DNA from: Rhodospirillaceae bacterium
Lineage (GTDB): Bacteria > Pseudomonadota > Alphaproteobacteria > Bin65
Length of the DNA stretch: 64,000 nucleotides
Direction: 5' to 3'
NCBI GenBank assembly: GCA_028819475.1
Contig: JAPPLJ010000039.1
Location: forward strand, 37,265 to 101,264
In this document: one piece after another, positions 24,838 to 35,132 of the stretch
Layout: each line of letters opens with the position of its first letter
Numbering within the stretch: the first letter of the stretch is position 1
Translations under genes and position numbers: made by a program
The notes under the pieces: generated by a model
The model's database searches: none
What the model was told of the DNA's origin: nothing
What the model saw: only the letters and a program-made list of their open reading frames with translations

Positions 24838-26339
24838 GTTTCCGCCTCCCCTTGCTCCGCCGGGATCAGGACGGTCGAGCCGGTCGTCGCCCGGCTTTCC
24901 AGCGCGCGGTGCGCTTCGGCGGCATTCTCCAGAGCGAACCGCTGCCCGATCTCGACGGTCACGATGCGCCGCTCGATGGCGTCGAACAGCCGTTCCGCGG
25001 CGGCGCCGAATTTTTCGGGCGTATCCGTGTAGTGGACGTAATTCGGCCGCGACAGGGTGGCCGAGCAGCCGGCGAGCATAGAGATATCCTGCGGCCCGAT
25101 ATCGCCGGAGGCCTGGCCGAAACTGACCAGATGCCCGCGCACGGCGAGCGCGGCGACGGAATGGGCGAAGCTGTCCCGGCCGACCGCATCGTAGATCACG
25201 TCGGCGCCGCGGTCGTCTGTCAGGTCGCGGACCTGCTCTTCGAGGCTCTTCTCGCCCGGCACGATGACATGATGGGCGCCGGCCGCGCGCGCAACCCGGG
25301 CCTTCTCGTCGGTCGAGGTCGCGCCGATCACCGTGGCGCCGAGGCGGTTCGCCCACTGGCACAGAATCCGCCCGACACCGCCCGCGGGCGCGTAGACCAG
25401 CACGGTTTCGCCCGGCGCGACGGCATGGACGCGATGGAGCAGGAACTCAGCCGTCACACCCTTGAGCAGTCCGGCGGCAGCGGTCTCGTCGTCGATATGG
25501 TCCGGCAACGGAATCACAAGGCCGGCGTCCATGGTCCGGACGGTCGTGTAGGCGCCGAGCGGCGGGCAGGCGTAGGCGACCCGTTGCCCCGGCGCCAGAT
25601 GGCCGACATTCGCGCCGACATCGACGACGACGCCGGCCGCCTCCAGGCCCGGCACGCCCGGCGGCTCGAGCAGATCGAAATAGCCGGTCCGGCAATAGAC
25701 ATCGATGTAGTTGACACCGATCGCAGTCTGCCGCAGGCGGACCTGCCCCGGCCCCGGCGGCGGCGCCTCGGCCGGTTGCGGGCGGAGTTCCTCCGCGCCG
25801 CCGTGGCGGCCTATAACGATGGCGGTGCCGGCGATGGCCGCGCCTCGCACTATGGCGGGCCCAGCCGGGGCGGCGTCCCAGGTCCGCCGCTCCCTGTCGC
25901 CTGCGCGTTCCACCCGCTCGCGAACCGCGGTGAAGCCGGCTTCGTAGACCTCCGTCGCAACCAGCGCGGCCAGCTCCCGTTCCTGGCCCGGTGGCGTGTT
26001 GAAGGTCGACGACCAGCGCCAGAACGTCCGGTCGCCGTCGGTCACCGGCTTCAGCTCGACCTCGGCGACATAGTCGTGCAGCGGGATATCCGCGCCGACG
26101 ATGGTATAGCGGAAACGGCGGTCCCGGTCGGACAGGGTGAGCAGACGCTCGCGGACATTGGCGCCGTCCTGCAGGTCGAAGTTGCGCACGCAGCCGACCT
26201 GGTCGGTGCGCTTCGACTCCTCGAGGAAGCTGCGCCGGACGATCGGGTGCCAGCGGTCGTGGCCGTTGAAATCGCGCAGGATTTCCCACACCGCCGCGAC
26301 GGGCGCATCGATCACCGTGCTGCGGACCACCCGAATCAT
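24834..26339 (-). CDS. Fusion of an SRPBCC domain with a zinc-free quinone oxidoreductase
   Basis: 501-aa two-domain protein. Residues 1-145 are an SRPBCC (START-like, Bet v1-type) ligand-binding domain that closely resembles the neighbouring gene at 26355. After an Ala/Pro-rich link (about 150-190), residues about 170-495 are an MDR-family NADPH:quinone reductase (GVNYIDVYCRTGYF, VPGLEAAGVV, nucleotide-binding YAPAGGVGRILCQWA). Zinc ligands of alcohol dehydrogenases are absent. I know of no standard protein with this order. A ligand-sensing or substrate-presenting role for the first domain is inference. No stop or restart separates the domains. Confidence 0.85.
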   Translation of the reverse strand: MIRVVRSTVIDAPVAAVWEILRDFNGHDRWHPIVRRSFLEESKRTDQVGCVRNFDLQDGANVRERLLTLSDRDRRFRYTIVGADIPLHDYVAEVELKPVTDGDRTFWRWSSTFNTPPGQERELAALVATEVYEAGFTAVRERVERAGDRERRTWDAAPAGPAIVRGAAIAGTAIVIGRHGGAEELRPQPAEAPPPGPGQVRLRQTAIGVNYIDVYCRTGYFDLLEPPGVPGLEAAGVVVDVGANVGHLAPGQRVAYACPPLGAYTTVRTMDAGLVIPLPDHIDDETAAAGLLKGVTAEFLLHRVHAVAPGETVLVYAPAGGVGRILCQWANRLGATVIGATSTDEKARVARAAGAHHVIVPGEKSLEEQVRDLTDDRGADVIYDAVGRDSFAHSVAALAVRGHLVSFGQASGDIGPQDISMLAGCSATLSRPNYVHYTDTPEKFGAAAERLFDAIERRIVTVEIGQRFALENAAEAHRALESRATTGSTVLIPAEQGEAET

Positions 26340-26354
26340 GGCCGGACCATGGCG

Positions 26355-26792
26355 TCAGGCTCCGAATCGGACCTTGAGTGCGTCGAAAGCAGCCTGGAAG
26401 ACGGTGTTGCCGATGTTGGCGACGAGTTCGGCCTCCGCCGCCGGATCGCAGTCGAATTCGGCCGTCCATTCGGCGAAGGTCCGGCTTCCGTCGGTGACCG
26501 GCACGAACTTCAGCGTCGCGATATAGTTTTCGACCCCCATCGGGCTTTCGAGAATCGAATAGGTGACGCTGTAGTCGTAATCCGACAGCGCCAGCAGCCG
26601 CTCGCGCAGGAAGCCGCCGTCTTCCAGCCGGAATGCCCGGACGCAACCGACCTGGTCGGAGGGCTGGCCGCCCTCGATCCGGCTTTCGCGCACCGCCGGC
26701 ACCCAGTCCGGCAGGGCGTTGAAATCGCGGACGGTCTGCCAGATCCGGTCGGCCGGCGCACCGATCACCGAGGAGATGTAGACCCGGGCCAT
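26355..26792 (-). CDS. SRPBCC family (polyketide-cyclase-like) protein
   Basis: 145-aa single-domain protein with the MxRB1/Bet v1-like pattern: SSVIGAPADRIWQTVRDFNALPDWVP, DQVGCVRAF, RERLLALSDYD and a C-terminal helix. It is a clear paralogue of the first domain of the next gene (shared VGCVR, RERLL-LSD, FNxxPxW). It begins 3 bp after the flotillin-like gene. Such proteins bind hydrophobic ligands in a cavity; the ligand is unknown. Confidence 0.83.
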   Translation of the reverse strand: MARVYISSVIGAPADRIWQTVRDFNALPDWVPAVRESRIEGGQPSDQVGCVRAFRLEDGGFLRERLLALSDYDYSVTYSILESPMGVENYIATLKFVPVTDGSRTFAEWTAEFDCDPAAEAELVANIGNTVFQAAFDALKVRFGA

Positions 26793-26795
26793 GAT

Positions 26796-28862
26796 CTAGC
26801 CGTCTCCGTCCTTCTTGGTCTCGGCGTCCTTCGCCAGGCTGGCGGCGTCCCGGGCCGAGCGGAAGACGTCGCCGAGCCGCGCGACGTTGGCATTCTCGAT
26901 GCCGACCTCTTTCATCATCTCGTCGATCAGCGGGCTTTGCACCCGGTAGCGCAAAACGCTCTCGATAACCTCGTCGGTCGGGCTGCGTCCGCTTCCGCCG
27001 CCGCCGGCCCCACCCCCGGCAAGGCCGTCGACATGGAGGATCTTGATTCCGTCGATATTCTCCATCGGCCTGACGCTTTCGCGGATGATGCCTTCCAGCC
27101 GGTCGAGCAGCCGGACCCGGAGCCGCCCGGCGCGGGCGTCCTCGGTCAACAGGTTCTCCGCCTCGTTGCGCAGGCGTTCGGCCTCTGCCGCGACTGCGGC
27201 CGTCACCCGGTCGGCCTCGGCGGCGATCTTCGCGGTATCGGCGTCCTTGCCCGCAACGATCCGGTCTATGGCGGCAATCCGCTCTGCAACCTCGGTTTCG
27301 CGGACCGTCGCAACCTTCTCTTCGGCCTCCACGGCGCTGGCGCGCACCGATTCCGTCTCGATCCGGGCTTCGGCCTCCTCCGAGGTCTTTTTCAGCACTT
27401 CGATCTGCCGTTCGATTTCGGCCAGTTCGACCGCCATTTCCCGGTCGACCTCGAGCCGCCTGAGTTCGCGCTGCTGAACGATGCGGGCCTCCTCGACGCC
27501 GCGGTCGGACAGGATGCGCGACCGTTCGACTTCTTCGCGGGCCGCGATCTCGGCCTCCTCCACCGCCCGGCGCTGGTCGATCTGGTGTGCCTGGAGCTGC
27601 CGGTCCCGCTCGATGCGTGCCTTGTCCAGGGTCCGGTCCTGATCGATCCGCGCGGTTTCCACCTCCTTCTGGGCCTCGATGCGCGCGGTCTCGGTCTGCT
27701 GGTTGCGCGCGATATCGCGGGCTTCGGTCTCGGCTTCGGCCAAAATCTGCGCCTCGCGCAGCTGGCGCTGGGAGGCGATGCGCGCCCGCTCCAGGTCCTC
27801 ATTGGCGGCGATCTCGGCATTTTCCAGATCGTGGCGCTGGCGAATCTGCTCCTGCCGAACCAGCCGTTCGCGCTCGATGCGCGCGGTTTCCAGCGCCTGC
27901 TCCTGGGCGATGCGCGCCCGCTCGACCTCCTCCTGCGCCCGGATTTCCGCCTCTTCCAGCGTGCGCCGGCGGTCGATCTCGAAACCGCGGGTCTCCTGTT
28001 GGCTGCCGATTCTGGCCTGCTCGGCCTCGCTCTCCCGGGCCGCCTGGATCCTGGCGACCTCGGCGCGCTGGTCGGCACGCAGGGTTTCCAGGGCGCGCTG
28101 CTGGTTCAGGCGTGCGTCTTCGCTCTCCTGTTCCAGCATGAGGGTCTGCTTTTCCGCTTCGAGATTCTGGCTGCGGATGGCGACCATGGACGACTGCTCG
28201 ATATCGTTGCGCAGCTTGCGGCGCGCCTCGATGGTCTCGATCAGCTGGGTCAGGCCTTCGGCGTCGAACCGGTTCGACGGGTTGAAGAATTCGAGATTGG
28301 TCTGGTCCAGATCCGTGATCGCGACGGATTCGAGCTCGAGGCCGTTCTGGGCCAGGGCGACTGCCGCACGCTCCGCGACGTCGGCAACGAAATCCCCGCG
28401 CCGCTCGTGCATCTCGTCGACGGTGCGCTCGGCGGCAACCGAACGCAGCGCGCCGACGAACTTGCCGGTCAGCAGCTCCGCCAGCCTTTCATCCTCAAGA
28501 GTGCGCCGGCCGAGGGTCGACGCCGCAGCGGCGACCGCCTCCTTCTTCTGCAGAACGCGGACGAAGAACTCGGCCTCGATATCGACGCGCACCCGGTCGC
28601 CGGTGATGACCGCCTCTTCCCGGGTGCGGGCGATGGGTATGCGCACCACATTGAGATTGACCGGCGTCACCTCGTGGACGATCGGCAGGACCAGCGCCCC
28701 GCCGTTGATCACCACCTTCTCGCCGCCGAAACCGGTACGCACGAAGGCGACTTCCTTGGTCGAGCGGTGATACAGCCAGTTGAGCAGATAGACGATCACC
28801 ACGATGGCGATGATCGCCACGATGAGCCACAGGATGATGCTCCCGATCAGGCTTCCCGTCAT
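26796..28862 (-). CDS. Flotillin-like SPFH-domain membrane protein
   Basis: 688-aa protein: one N-terminal transmembrane helix (about 7-27), an SPFH/band-7 domain (about 30-220), then a very long charged coiled coil (about 225-580) of repeated RxEIER/ARIxxE units, and a Gly-rich C-terminal tail. The architecture fits YqiK/FloT flotillins, which scaffold membrane microdomains. Here it sits between a Tm-1-type TIM barrel and SRPBCC genes in one operon (13 and 3 bp gaps), suggesting it organises the transporter or enzymes at the membrane (inference). Confidence 0.87.
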   Translation of the reverse strand: MTGSLIGSIILWLIVAIIAIVVIVYLLNWLYHRSTKEVAFVRTGFGGEKVVINGGALVLPIVHEVTPVNLNVVRIPIARTREEAVITGDRVRVDIEAEFFVRVLQKKEAVAAAASTLGRRTLEDERLAELLTGKFVGALRSVAAERTVDEMHERRGDFVADVAERAAVALAQNGLELESVAITDLDQTNLEFFNPSNRFDAEGLTQLIETIEARRKLRNDIEQSSMVAIRSQNLEAEKQTLMLEQESEDARLNQQRALETLRADQRAEVARIQAARESEAEQARIGSQQETRGFEIDRRRTLEEAEIRAQEEVERARIAQEQALETARIERERLVRQEQIRQRHDLENAEIAANEDLERARIASQRQLREAQILAEAETEARDIARNQQTETARIEAQKEVETARIDQDRTLDKARIERDRQLQAHQIDQRRAVEEAEIAAREEVERSRILSDRGVEEARIVQQRELRRLEVDREMAVELAEIERQIEVLKKTSEEAEARIETESVRASAVEAEEKVATVRETEVAERIAAIDRIVAGKDADTAKIAAEADRVTAAVAAEAERLRNEAENLLTEDARAGRLRVRLLDRLEGIIRESVRPMENIDGIKILHVDGLAGGGAGGGGSGRSPTDEVIESVLRYRVQSPLIDEMMKEVGIENANVARLGDVFRSARDAASLAKDAETKKDGDG

Positions 28863-28875
28863 GGTCCGGCCCTCC

Positions 28876-29712
28876 CTATCCTTCGATCCTGACCGCCTTG
28901 AAGGCCTTCGTCTGTTCGGTCAGGGCTGTTTCCGTCGGCAGGCGCTCCATGGATGAAGCGCCGTAAAATCCGTGACAGTTCCCGGTTTCGTTCAGAATAT
29001 ACCGCGCATCTTCCGGCATGGAGACCGGCCCGCCGTGCACCAGCACGATAATCTCCGGGTCGACGCGCATCGCGGCGGCGGCCCAGGCGTCGACCAGCGC
29101 CGGGCAATCCTCCAGCTTCAGGGCGGTTTCCGCACCGATCGAGCCGCCGGTGGTCAGGCCGAGATGGCAGACGACGATGTCGGCCCCGGCCCGGGCCATG
29201 GCCTCGGCCTCCTCCTCGCGGAAAACATAGGGCGTGGTCAGCATGTCTTTCTCATGGGCCATGCGGATCATATCGACCTCGAGGCCGTAGGACATGCCGG
29301 TTTCTTCGAGGTTGGCGCGGAACACGCCGTCCATCAGCCCGACCGTGGGGAAATTCTGCACGCCGGAAAACCCCAGTTCCGAAAGCCGGTCCAGATACGC
29401 GTCGAAGATGCAGAACGGGTCCGTGCCGTTGACGCCGGCGAGGACGGGCGTGTTGCGCACGACGGGCAGCACCTCGTGCGCCATTTCCAGCACCACGTCA
29501 TTGGCGTTGCCGTAGGCCAGCAGGCCGGACATCGACCCCCGGCCCGCCATGCGGTAGCGGCCGGAATTGTAGATGACGATCAGGTCGATGCCGCCGGCTT
29601 CCTCGCATTTCGCCGACAGGCCGGTGCCCGCGCCGCCCCCGATGATCGGCACGCGGTCGGCCTTCATGGCCCGGAACTTCTCGACAAGGGACTTGCGGTC
29701 AAACCGTGGCAT
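28876..29712 (-). CDS. TIM-barrel protein of the Tm-1 C-terminal / PEP-hydrolase-like family
   Basis: 278-aa protein with the family pattern [56 protein letters not shown] and [14 protein letters not shown]. This is the (beta/alpha)8 domain that, in plant and fungal Tm-1 proteins, follows a UPF0261 domain in one chain. Here it is a separate gene that overlaps the UPF0261-containing gene by 14 bp, which supports a working complex. ATG 29712 gives [13 protein letters not shown]; longer frames are shadows. The reaction is not established. Confidence 0.85.
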   Translation of the reverse strand: MPRFDRKSLVEKFRAMKADRVPIIGGGAGTGLSAKCEEAGGIDLIVIYNSGRYRMAGRGSMSGLLAYGNANDVVLEMAHEVLPVVRNTPVLAGVNGTDPFCIFDAYLDRLSELGFSGVQNFPTVGLMDGVFRANLEETGMSYGLEVDMIRMAHEKDMLTTPYVFREEEAEAMARAGADIVVCHLGLTTGGSIGAETALKLEDCPALVDAWAAAAMRVDPEIIVLVHGGPVSMPEDARYILNETGNCHGFYGASSMERLPTETALTEQTKAFKAVRIEG

Positions 29713-31960
29713 GGCGGGCTGTCCTGGCCGGGGGGCTGATCTCGTCGAGGGCATCGGCAATCGCGCGGGCGAAGGCCGGGTCGTTGATATGGTGCGGCAG
29801 GCGGACCAGGCGCCTGGTCGGCGTTTCCTGCAGCGTGCCGGCGATGGCGCCGAACAGGGCGGCGTCGGCATCCGGCGCGTGGAAGGGCTGGCCCGGCGCA
29901 TCCAGCGCCGAGACGCCGCCTTCCGGGATCAGGAAGCGGACCGGGCCGGCCATCCCGTTCAGCCGCTCGGCGATCCACGCGCCCATGCGGGCATTTTCCT
30001 CCGGCGTCGTGCGCATCAGCGTCACCTGCGGATTGTGCTCGACGAATGTGCGGTCCCTGTACCGGTCCGGCACCGTATTGCGCGGGCCGAAATTCACCAT
30101 GTCGAGGGCGCCGACGGAGCCGATATAGGGCAGGCGCGAGCGGATGAAGGCGCCGAAGCGGTCTTCCGTCGCCGGGAACACGCCGCCCATCATCAGGTCG
30201 CAGACTTCCGTCGTGGTGAGATCTACGGCGGCTGCCAGCATGCCGCTGTCCGCCAGTTTTTCCATCGAGCGGCCGCCGGTACCGGTGGCGTGGAAGACCA
30301 GGCAGTCATAACGGTCCTCGAGCAGGCCGGTAATCTGCTGCACCGCGGTCGTGGTGACTCCGAACATGGTGAGCCCCAAGCAGGGCTTGTCGTCGTGCTG
30401 CGGCTCGGCCTTGCGGCGCTCGGCGAGCATGCCGGCCATGGCGTTGGCGCCGTTGGCCAGGACCGTGCGGCTGATCCGGTTCAGGCCCTGCACATCGGTG
30501 ACCGAATACATCATCATGATGTCGGCCGCCCCGACATACCGGCCGACTTCGCCAGAGGCGACAGTGGAAATCATCACCTTGGGTATGCCGACGGCCAGGG
30601 CCTGCATGGCCGGCGTCGCGAGCGACGTCCCGCCCGAGCCGCCGGCGGCGATGATGCCGGCAACGTCGGGCTGACGGACCAGCCAGGCCTCGAACGCCTC
30701 GGCCATGGCGCCCACCGCTTCGCCGCGGTCTCCGGTGAACACGCCGGAGGCGCCGCGCGGATGGGAGGCGGCGACGATATGGGGCGGCACATCGGCAGAG
30801 GACGTATTGCCGGAGGTCGACAGGTCGACGGTCTTCACGGCGATGCCAAGGGCGACCAGCCGGTCGCGGATGAATCCGAGCTCCGCGCCCTTGGTGTCGA
30901 ACGTGCCGGCCAGATAGACGCTGCCTTCCGCCAACGCGCCGCGATGCGCTGCGGGTTCCTGAAACAGCGGCTCCGGCCTGGCATCGAAGGGCCGCCCGCC
31001 GCCTTCCGCCTCCGCAGCGCGGGTCTGCTGCCAGGTCGCGCCCGACCAGCGGGTCGGCGGCACATAGATCAGATCGCCGGTTTCGGGCCTGCCCGCCGGG
31101 GCGGCCGCATCGTCCCTGGCTGTCGCCGTCTCGTCTGCAGGCACCGCTTCTTCGAGCGGGGCAGGTTCTTCGACGGCGGCGGCTTCGGCCGGACCGTCAT
31201 CTTCCAGATCCAGATCGTCGTGGGAATGGCGCCCGACGCCGAGCAGCCGTTCCTGGAGCAGCCGGTCGGCGGCCAGCTCGGCGGATGGCATGGTGCGCCG
31301 GATGCGGCCGTTGACCATGATCGAGATCCGTTCGGAAATCGCGGTCGCGACCGAAATATTCTGTTCGATGAGCAGGACGGCGACGCGGTTTTCCCCGGCC
31401 AGCGCGGCCAGCAGTTTCTCGACCTGGTCGACGATCAGCGGCGCGAGGCCTTCGGTCGGTTCGTCGAGGATCAGGAGTTCGGGGTCCTGCAGAAGCGACC
31501 GGGCGATCGCGAGCATCTGCTGTTCGCCGCCCGAAAGCTGGCCGCCGCCGTTGTTGCGGCGCTCCGCCAATCGGGGGAAGGCGTCGTAAACCCGGTCGAC
31601 GTTCCAGGCGCCGCCACCCTTCCAGGCCAGCCGCAGATGCTCGTGGACGGTGAGCGACGGCCAGAGCCGGCGGCCCTGGGGCGTATAGCCGACGCCGAGA
31701 TTGGCGATTCGGTACGACGGCAGCCCGACCAGTTCCTCACCGGCCATGCGGATCGATCCGCGCTGCACCGGCAGCAGGCCCATGATGGCGTTGCACAGCG
31801 TCGTCTTGCCCATGCCGTTGCGGCCGACCACCGCGTGAACGCCGGACATCAACTCCAGATCGACGCCCTGGAGCGCGTGGGAAGAGCCGTAGTAGATGTG
31901 CAGATCCCGGATGCTGAGCGCATGGGGGTCCGGCTCCAGTCTGCGGGCGCGGCTACGCAT
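29699..31960 (-). CDS. Fusion of LivF-type ABC ATPase with a Tm-1-like (UPF0261) domain
   Basis: 753-aa protein. Residues 1-245 are a complete LivF ATPase: Walker [10 protein letters not shown] (46-54), signature LSGGE (142-146), Walker B LLILDE (162-167), switch IEQN. An acidic, Ala-rich linker (about 250-340) leads to a UPF0261/Tm-1 N-terminal domain (about 346-740: [58 protein letters not shown]). The other half of Tm-1 is the next, overlapping gene. It overlaps LivG by 8 bp. The fusion ties nucleotide-driven uptake to an enzyme-like module and is the most unusual protein of the operon. Confidence 0.9.
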   Translation of the reverse strand: MRSRARRLEPDPHALSIRDLHIYYGSSHALQGVDLELMSGVHAVVGRNGMGKTTLCNAIMGLLPVQRGSIRMAGEELVGLPSYRIANLGVGYTPQGRRLWPSLTVHEHLRLAWKGGGAWNVDRVYDAFPRLAERRNNGGGQLSGGEQQMLAIARSLLQDPELLILDEPTEGLAPLIVDQVEKLLAALAGENRVAVLLIEQNISVATAISERISIMVNGRIRRTMPSAELAADRLLQERLLGVGRHSHDDLDLEDDGPAEAAAVEEPAPLEEAVPADETATARDDAAAPAGRPETGDLIYVPPTRWSGATWQQTRAAEAEGGGRPFDARPEPLFQEPAAHRGALAEGSVYLAGTFDTKGAELGFIRDRLVALGIAVKTVDLSTSGNTSSADVPPHIVAASHPRGASGVFTGDRGEAVGAMAEAFEAWLVRQPDVAGIIAAGGSGGTSLATPAMQALAVGIPKVMISTVASGEVGRYVGAADIMMMYSVTDVQGLNRISRTVLANGANAMAGMLAERRKAEPQHDDKPCLGLTMFGVTTTAVQQITGLLEDRYDCLVFHATGTGGRSMEKLADSGMLAAAVDLTTTEVCDLMMGGVFPATEDRFGAFIRSRLPYIGSVGALDMVNFGPRNTVPDRYRDRTFVEHNPQVTLMRTTPEENARMGAWIAERLNGMAGPVRFLIPEGGVSALDAPGQPFHAPDADAALFGAIAGTLQETPTRRLVRLPHHINDPAFARAIADALDEISPPARTARHATV

Positions 31961-32762
31961 GCCCGGCCCCGTTGCCGCCGTGCCCGAGATACAGTTCCTG
32001 GACCTCGGGATCGTTCTCGATCTCTTCGGGCTTCCCCTGTTTGAAGATTCGCCCGTTGTGCATCATGGTGACCCGCTCCGCGACGCGCAGCGCGACATCC
32101 ATGTCGTGTTCGATGATGATGAAGCCGATATGCGCCGGCAGGGACTGCAGAATCTCGACCAGATCGGCGCGTTCGCTCGGCGACAGTCCTGCCGCGGGTT
32201 CGTCGAACAGGATCAGCCGCGGCGCGCCCGACAGGGCGAGCGCCACCTCGAGCTGCCGCTGCTGCCCGTGGCTGAGTTCGGCCACCGGCGTATCGCGCCG
32301 GTCGTCGAGATGGACGGCTTGGAGCAGCGTCTCCGCCATCTCCATGGCGCCGTCGTCGCGGCGCGGCCGCAGCAGCGAGTGCCGCCCGCGCCCGACGCCC
32401 CGACAGGCGAGAAAGATGTTCTCGATAACCGTGAGGCCGCTGAAGAGCAGCGAAATCTGATAGGTCCGGCGGAGGCCGCGACGGATCCGCTCGTGAACCG
32501 GCAGATACGTCACGTCCTCACCGAACAGTCTGACGCGCCCCGAGGTCGGCGGAAAGTCACCCGTGATCGCATTGAACAGGGTGGTCTTTCCGGCTCCGTT
32601 GGAACCCAGCACCGCCCGCCGCTCGCCGGCGCGAACGGTCATGTCGATGTCCGCCATCGCCACCAGCGCGCCGAAAAGGCGGCCGACGCCGGTCAGCTCC
32701 AGCGCGAACTGCCCGGCCTGCGGCAGGGCGGAACGCGGGAGGGCGGTGCCGGGTTCGTCCAA
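31953..32762 (-). CDS. Branched-chain amino-acid-type ABC ATPase (LivG-like)
   Basis: 269-aa ATPase: Walker [11 protein letters not shown]-loop TYQISLLF, signature LSHGQQRQ, Walker [14 protein letters not shown], switch IIEHDMD. The C-terminal [11 protein letters not shown] is LivG-like. It overlaps the LivF-Tm-1 fusion by 8 bp and follows the binding-protein gene by 31 bp. With the fusion it forms the ATPase pair of the importer. Confidence 0.92.
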   Translation of the reverse strand: MDEPGTALPRSALPQAGQFALELTGVGRLFGALVAMADIDMTVRAGERRAVLGSNGAGKTTLFNAITGDFPPTSGRVRLFGEDVTYLPVHERIRRGLRRTYQISLLFSGLTVIENIFLACRGVGRGRHSLLRPRRDDGAMEMAETLLQAVHLDDRRDTPVAELSHGQQRQLEVALALSGAPRLILFDEPAAGLSPSERADLVEILQSLPAHIGFIIIEHDMDVALRVAERVTMMHNGRIFKQGKPEEIENDPEVQELYLGHGGNGAGHA

Positions 32763-32793
32763 CGGGGACCTCGGCTGCGCTGTCCGCCCCGTT

Positions 32794-34047
32794 CTATTTG
32801 CAGGGCGGGTTGGTGCGGCTGACCGGGCCGTATTTCAGGAACTCCTCATATTTGACCCCGAAGGTCTGGGAGACCTGCTTGGTAACCCCGATCGTCTTGT
32901 TGACCAGGTTGCCGTCCGGGCCCACGACGACTTCCGTCAGGAACATGTCGGCGATGGCATTGCGACGCGGGTCGAGCGAAACCATGCCGGTCGGCGTCTC
33001 AAACTTGAGCGACGAAAGAGCCGCGCGGAACTTCTTGCCGCCGTCGGACAGATCGCCCTTCACCTGGTCCAGGGCCAGCAGCGCGGCCTTGGTGTTGATG
33101 TAATAGCCGTGGGCGAACAACGACGGCGACGGGAATCCGCCCTTCCCTGCGAACATTTTCTTGTATTGCGCAACGAAGGCTTTCCAGCGCGGGTCGTCCC
33201 AGGTATCGGAAATCGGCCCGGCCGACGGCGTGCCGATCACGGTCTCGCGGATCTTACCCTTCGAGCCCAGCACGGTCTGGTCGACGGTGATCGACCCGGC
33301 GATCAGAGGCAGCCCGCCGCCCGCCTGCTGATACTGGCTCAGGAAGTTGATCGCGTCGGCGCCGCCGAGGGCGACGTAGATCGCGTCGACATCGTCAGGC
33401 AGCGCGGCGATGACGGACGAATAGTCCTTGTTGCCGATCGGCACCCAGAAACGCGCATCGATCGGCGCCTTGCCGCCGAGGCGGCAGAACGGCTCCAGGA
33501 ACCCGAACACCTGGGTGTAGGGGAAGGAATAGTCTTCCGCCAGAACGGCGACCTTGCGGTATTTCTTGACCTTGTAGGCATACTCGCCGAGGCCGGCCAT
33601 CCACTGGGCGCCTTCCGTCGAGAAGCGGAAGAAGTTCGGCGCCGGATTGCGCAGAGTCGTATCCTGCGCCGCCGACGTCCCGTTGATGAACGTCACGTTG
33701 GGCTTGGTCTTGGCATAGTCCTTGACCGCGAGGCCCTCAGAGCCGGACAGCGGCCCGATCATGACCTGGACACCGTCCTGCTCGACCAGCTTACGGGTGG
33801 CGCGGATAGCGCTCGCCGGCGAGGCATCCGACGAACCGGTGATCAGTTCGATCTTCTTGCCACCGGCGGTGTATTTGTGCTCCTCCAGCGCCATCCTGAT
33901 GCCGCGGATGCTGTCCTGGCCCGGCGCAGCAAAGGCGCCTTCCAGGGTCGCAAGCCCGCCCATCTTGATGGTGTCCTGCGCCACGGCGGGGCTTGCCACG
34001 GCAAAGACCGCCGCCGCCAGCAGGGTTTTTCCTGCAACTTTCAGCAT
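32794..34047 (-). CDS. Branched-chain amino-acid-type ABC substrate-binding protein (LivK-like)
   Basis: 417-aa periplasmic receptor of the Leu/Ile/Val-binding family. Sec signal MLKVAGKTLLAAAVFAVASP ending VAQ. Body blocks typical of the type-I periplasmic fold: IKMGGLATLEGAFAAPGQD at the start, VQVMIGPLSGSEGLAV, VAVLAEDYSFPYTQV. Upstream of LivM by 16 bp in transcription order. Liv-type receptors take many substrates besides amino acids (amides, aromatics); the downstream genes argue for an organic compound, not a branched-chain amino acid. Confidence 0.9.
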   Translation of the reverse strand: MLKVAGKTLLAAAVFAVASPAVAQDTIKMGGLATLEGAFAAPGQDSIRGIRMALEEHKYTAGGKKIELITGSSDASPASAIRATRKLVEQDGVQVMIGPLSGSEGLAVKDYAKTKPNVTFINGTSAAQDTTLRNPAPNFFRFSTEGAQWMAGLGEYAYKVKKYRKVAVLAEDYSFPYTQVFGFLEPFCRLGGKAPIDARFWVPIGNKDYSSVIAALPDDVDAIYVALGGADAINFLSQYQQAGGGLPLIAGSITVDQTVLGSKGKIRETVIGTPSAGPISDTWDDPRWKAFVAQYKKMFAGKGGFPSPSLFAHGYYINTKAALLALDQVKGDLSDGGKKFRAALSSLKFETPTGMVSLDPRRNAIADMFLTEVVVGPDGNLVNKTIGVTKQVSQTFGVKYEEFLKYGPVSRTNPPCK

Positions 34048-34063
34048 GGTAGTTTCTCCCTCT

Positions 34064-35131
34064 TTACGTGCGTTCGGGCGAACCGGCGGGATGCCAGTCG
34101 TCCCGGTTGGCGCGTACGCCCCAGCGGGCGGTCGCGCGCGGCAGCCGGATTCTCGATTCCATCCGGCGCCAAAGCCCGAGCAGGCCGTCCGGCGAAAACA
34201 ACACCACGAGCAGAAAGGCGAGGCCGATCACGGTGTTGAAACGCTCGCGGTCGATCAGGTCGATTGCGAAATTCTCGAGTAATACGAAGGCGATGGCGCC
34301 CAGGAAGGGTCCGATGGGCGCCCGCATGCCGCCGACAACGGCGATCACCAGAATGTCGATCGCCATGTCGACGCCGACGATGCCCGGCGAAACGCGGCCA
34401 TTGAACCAGACCAGCAGAACGCCGGCGGTTCCCGCGATCAGTCCGGCGTAGAAATAGGCGGCGATGCGATGCAGGAAGACATTGATGCCGAGCGCCCGCA
34501 CGCGCCGCGGATTGTCCCGGACCGCTTGCAGCCCCAGGCCGAAGGTCGAGCGGGCGCCGTAAAGCACGGCGAAATAGAAGAAAGCCGCGATCGCCAGGGT
34601 GAGATAGTAGAACGGCGTCGGATCGCGCCAGTACACGCCGAACAGGGTCGGCGGCTTGATGCCCGCGAAGCCGGTGAACCCGTTGAAGATCACATAGTTC
34701 TGGCGCACGAAATAGAAGAAGGCGACGGCGATCGCCAGCGTGATCATGATGGTGTAGATGCCTTCGGTGCGCGCAGCGATGGCGCCGATGAAGGTGCTGA
34801 GCAGCGCCGCGCCCAGGATCGCGATGACGACCGTCAGCCACCACGGCCATCCCAGCCCCATCACACCGACGCTGTTGGTGCCCAGGATTGCCATGAGGTA
34901 GGCGGCAAATCCGGCAACCGTCATCTGCGCGATGCTGACCATGCCGCCATACCCGGCAAGCATCGTCAGCGACAGCGCGATGGTCCCCAGGATCAGCGAA
35001 TAGGCGCCGATCTGGAAGGTGAAGAAATCCGACGTAAAGAGCGGATAGGCGATCAGGAAGACCGCAGCGAGCAGCACCGCCGGGTTGATGCCCAGCGGGT
35101 AACGGCCGGAATTCCGCTCGATGCCGAACAT
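34064..35131 (-). CDS. Branched-chain amino-acid-type ABC permease (LivM-like)
   Basis: 355-aa inner-membrane protein with about nine hydrophobic helices and the LivM pattern (GYGGMVSIAQMTVAGFAAYLMA, GLGLQAVRDNPRRVRALGIN, GGMRAPIGPFLGA). ATG 35131 lies 1 bp after the LivH stop. It would pair with LivH to form the channel. Confidence 0.92.
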   Translation of the reverse strand: MFGIERNSGRYPLGINPAVLLAAVFLIAYPLFTSDFFTFQIGAYSLILGTIALSLTMLAGYGGMVSIAQMTVAGFAAYLMAILGTNSVGVMGLGWPWWLTVVIAILGAALLSTFIGAIAARTEGIYTIMITLAIAVAFFYFVRQNYVIFNGFTGFAGIKPPTLFGVYWRDPTPFYYLTLAIAAFFYFAVLYGARSTFGLGLQAVRDNPRRVRALGINVFLHRIAAYFYAGLIAGTAGVLLVWFNGRVSPGIVGVDMAIDILVIAVVGGMRAPIGPFLGAIAFVLLENFAIDLIDRERFNTVIGLAFLLVVLFSPDGLLGLWRRMESRIRLPRATARWGVRANRDDWHPAGSPERT

Positions 35132-35132
35132 C

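Noticed and set aside
24852..28892. A 1346-codon open frame on the plus strand
   Set aside because: It runs antisense to the quinone oxidoreductase, SRPBCC and flotillin genes, which have recognisable domains. The long open frame is a by-product of high GC and the repetitive charged coiled coil.
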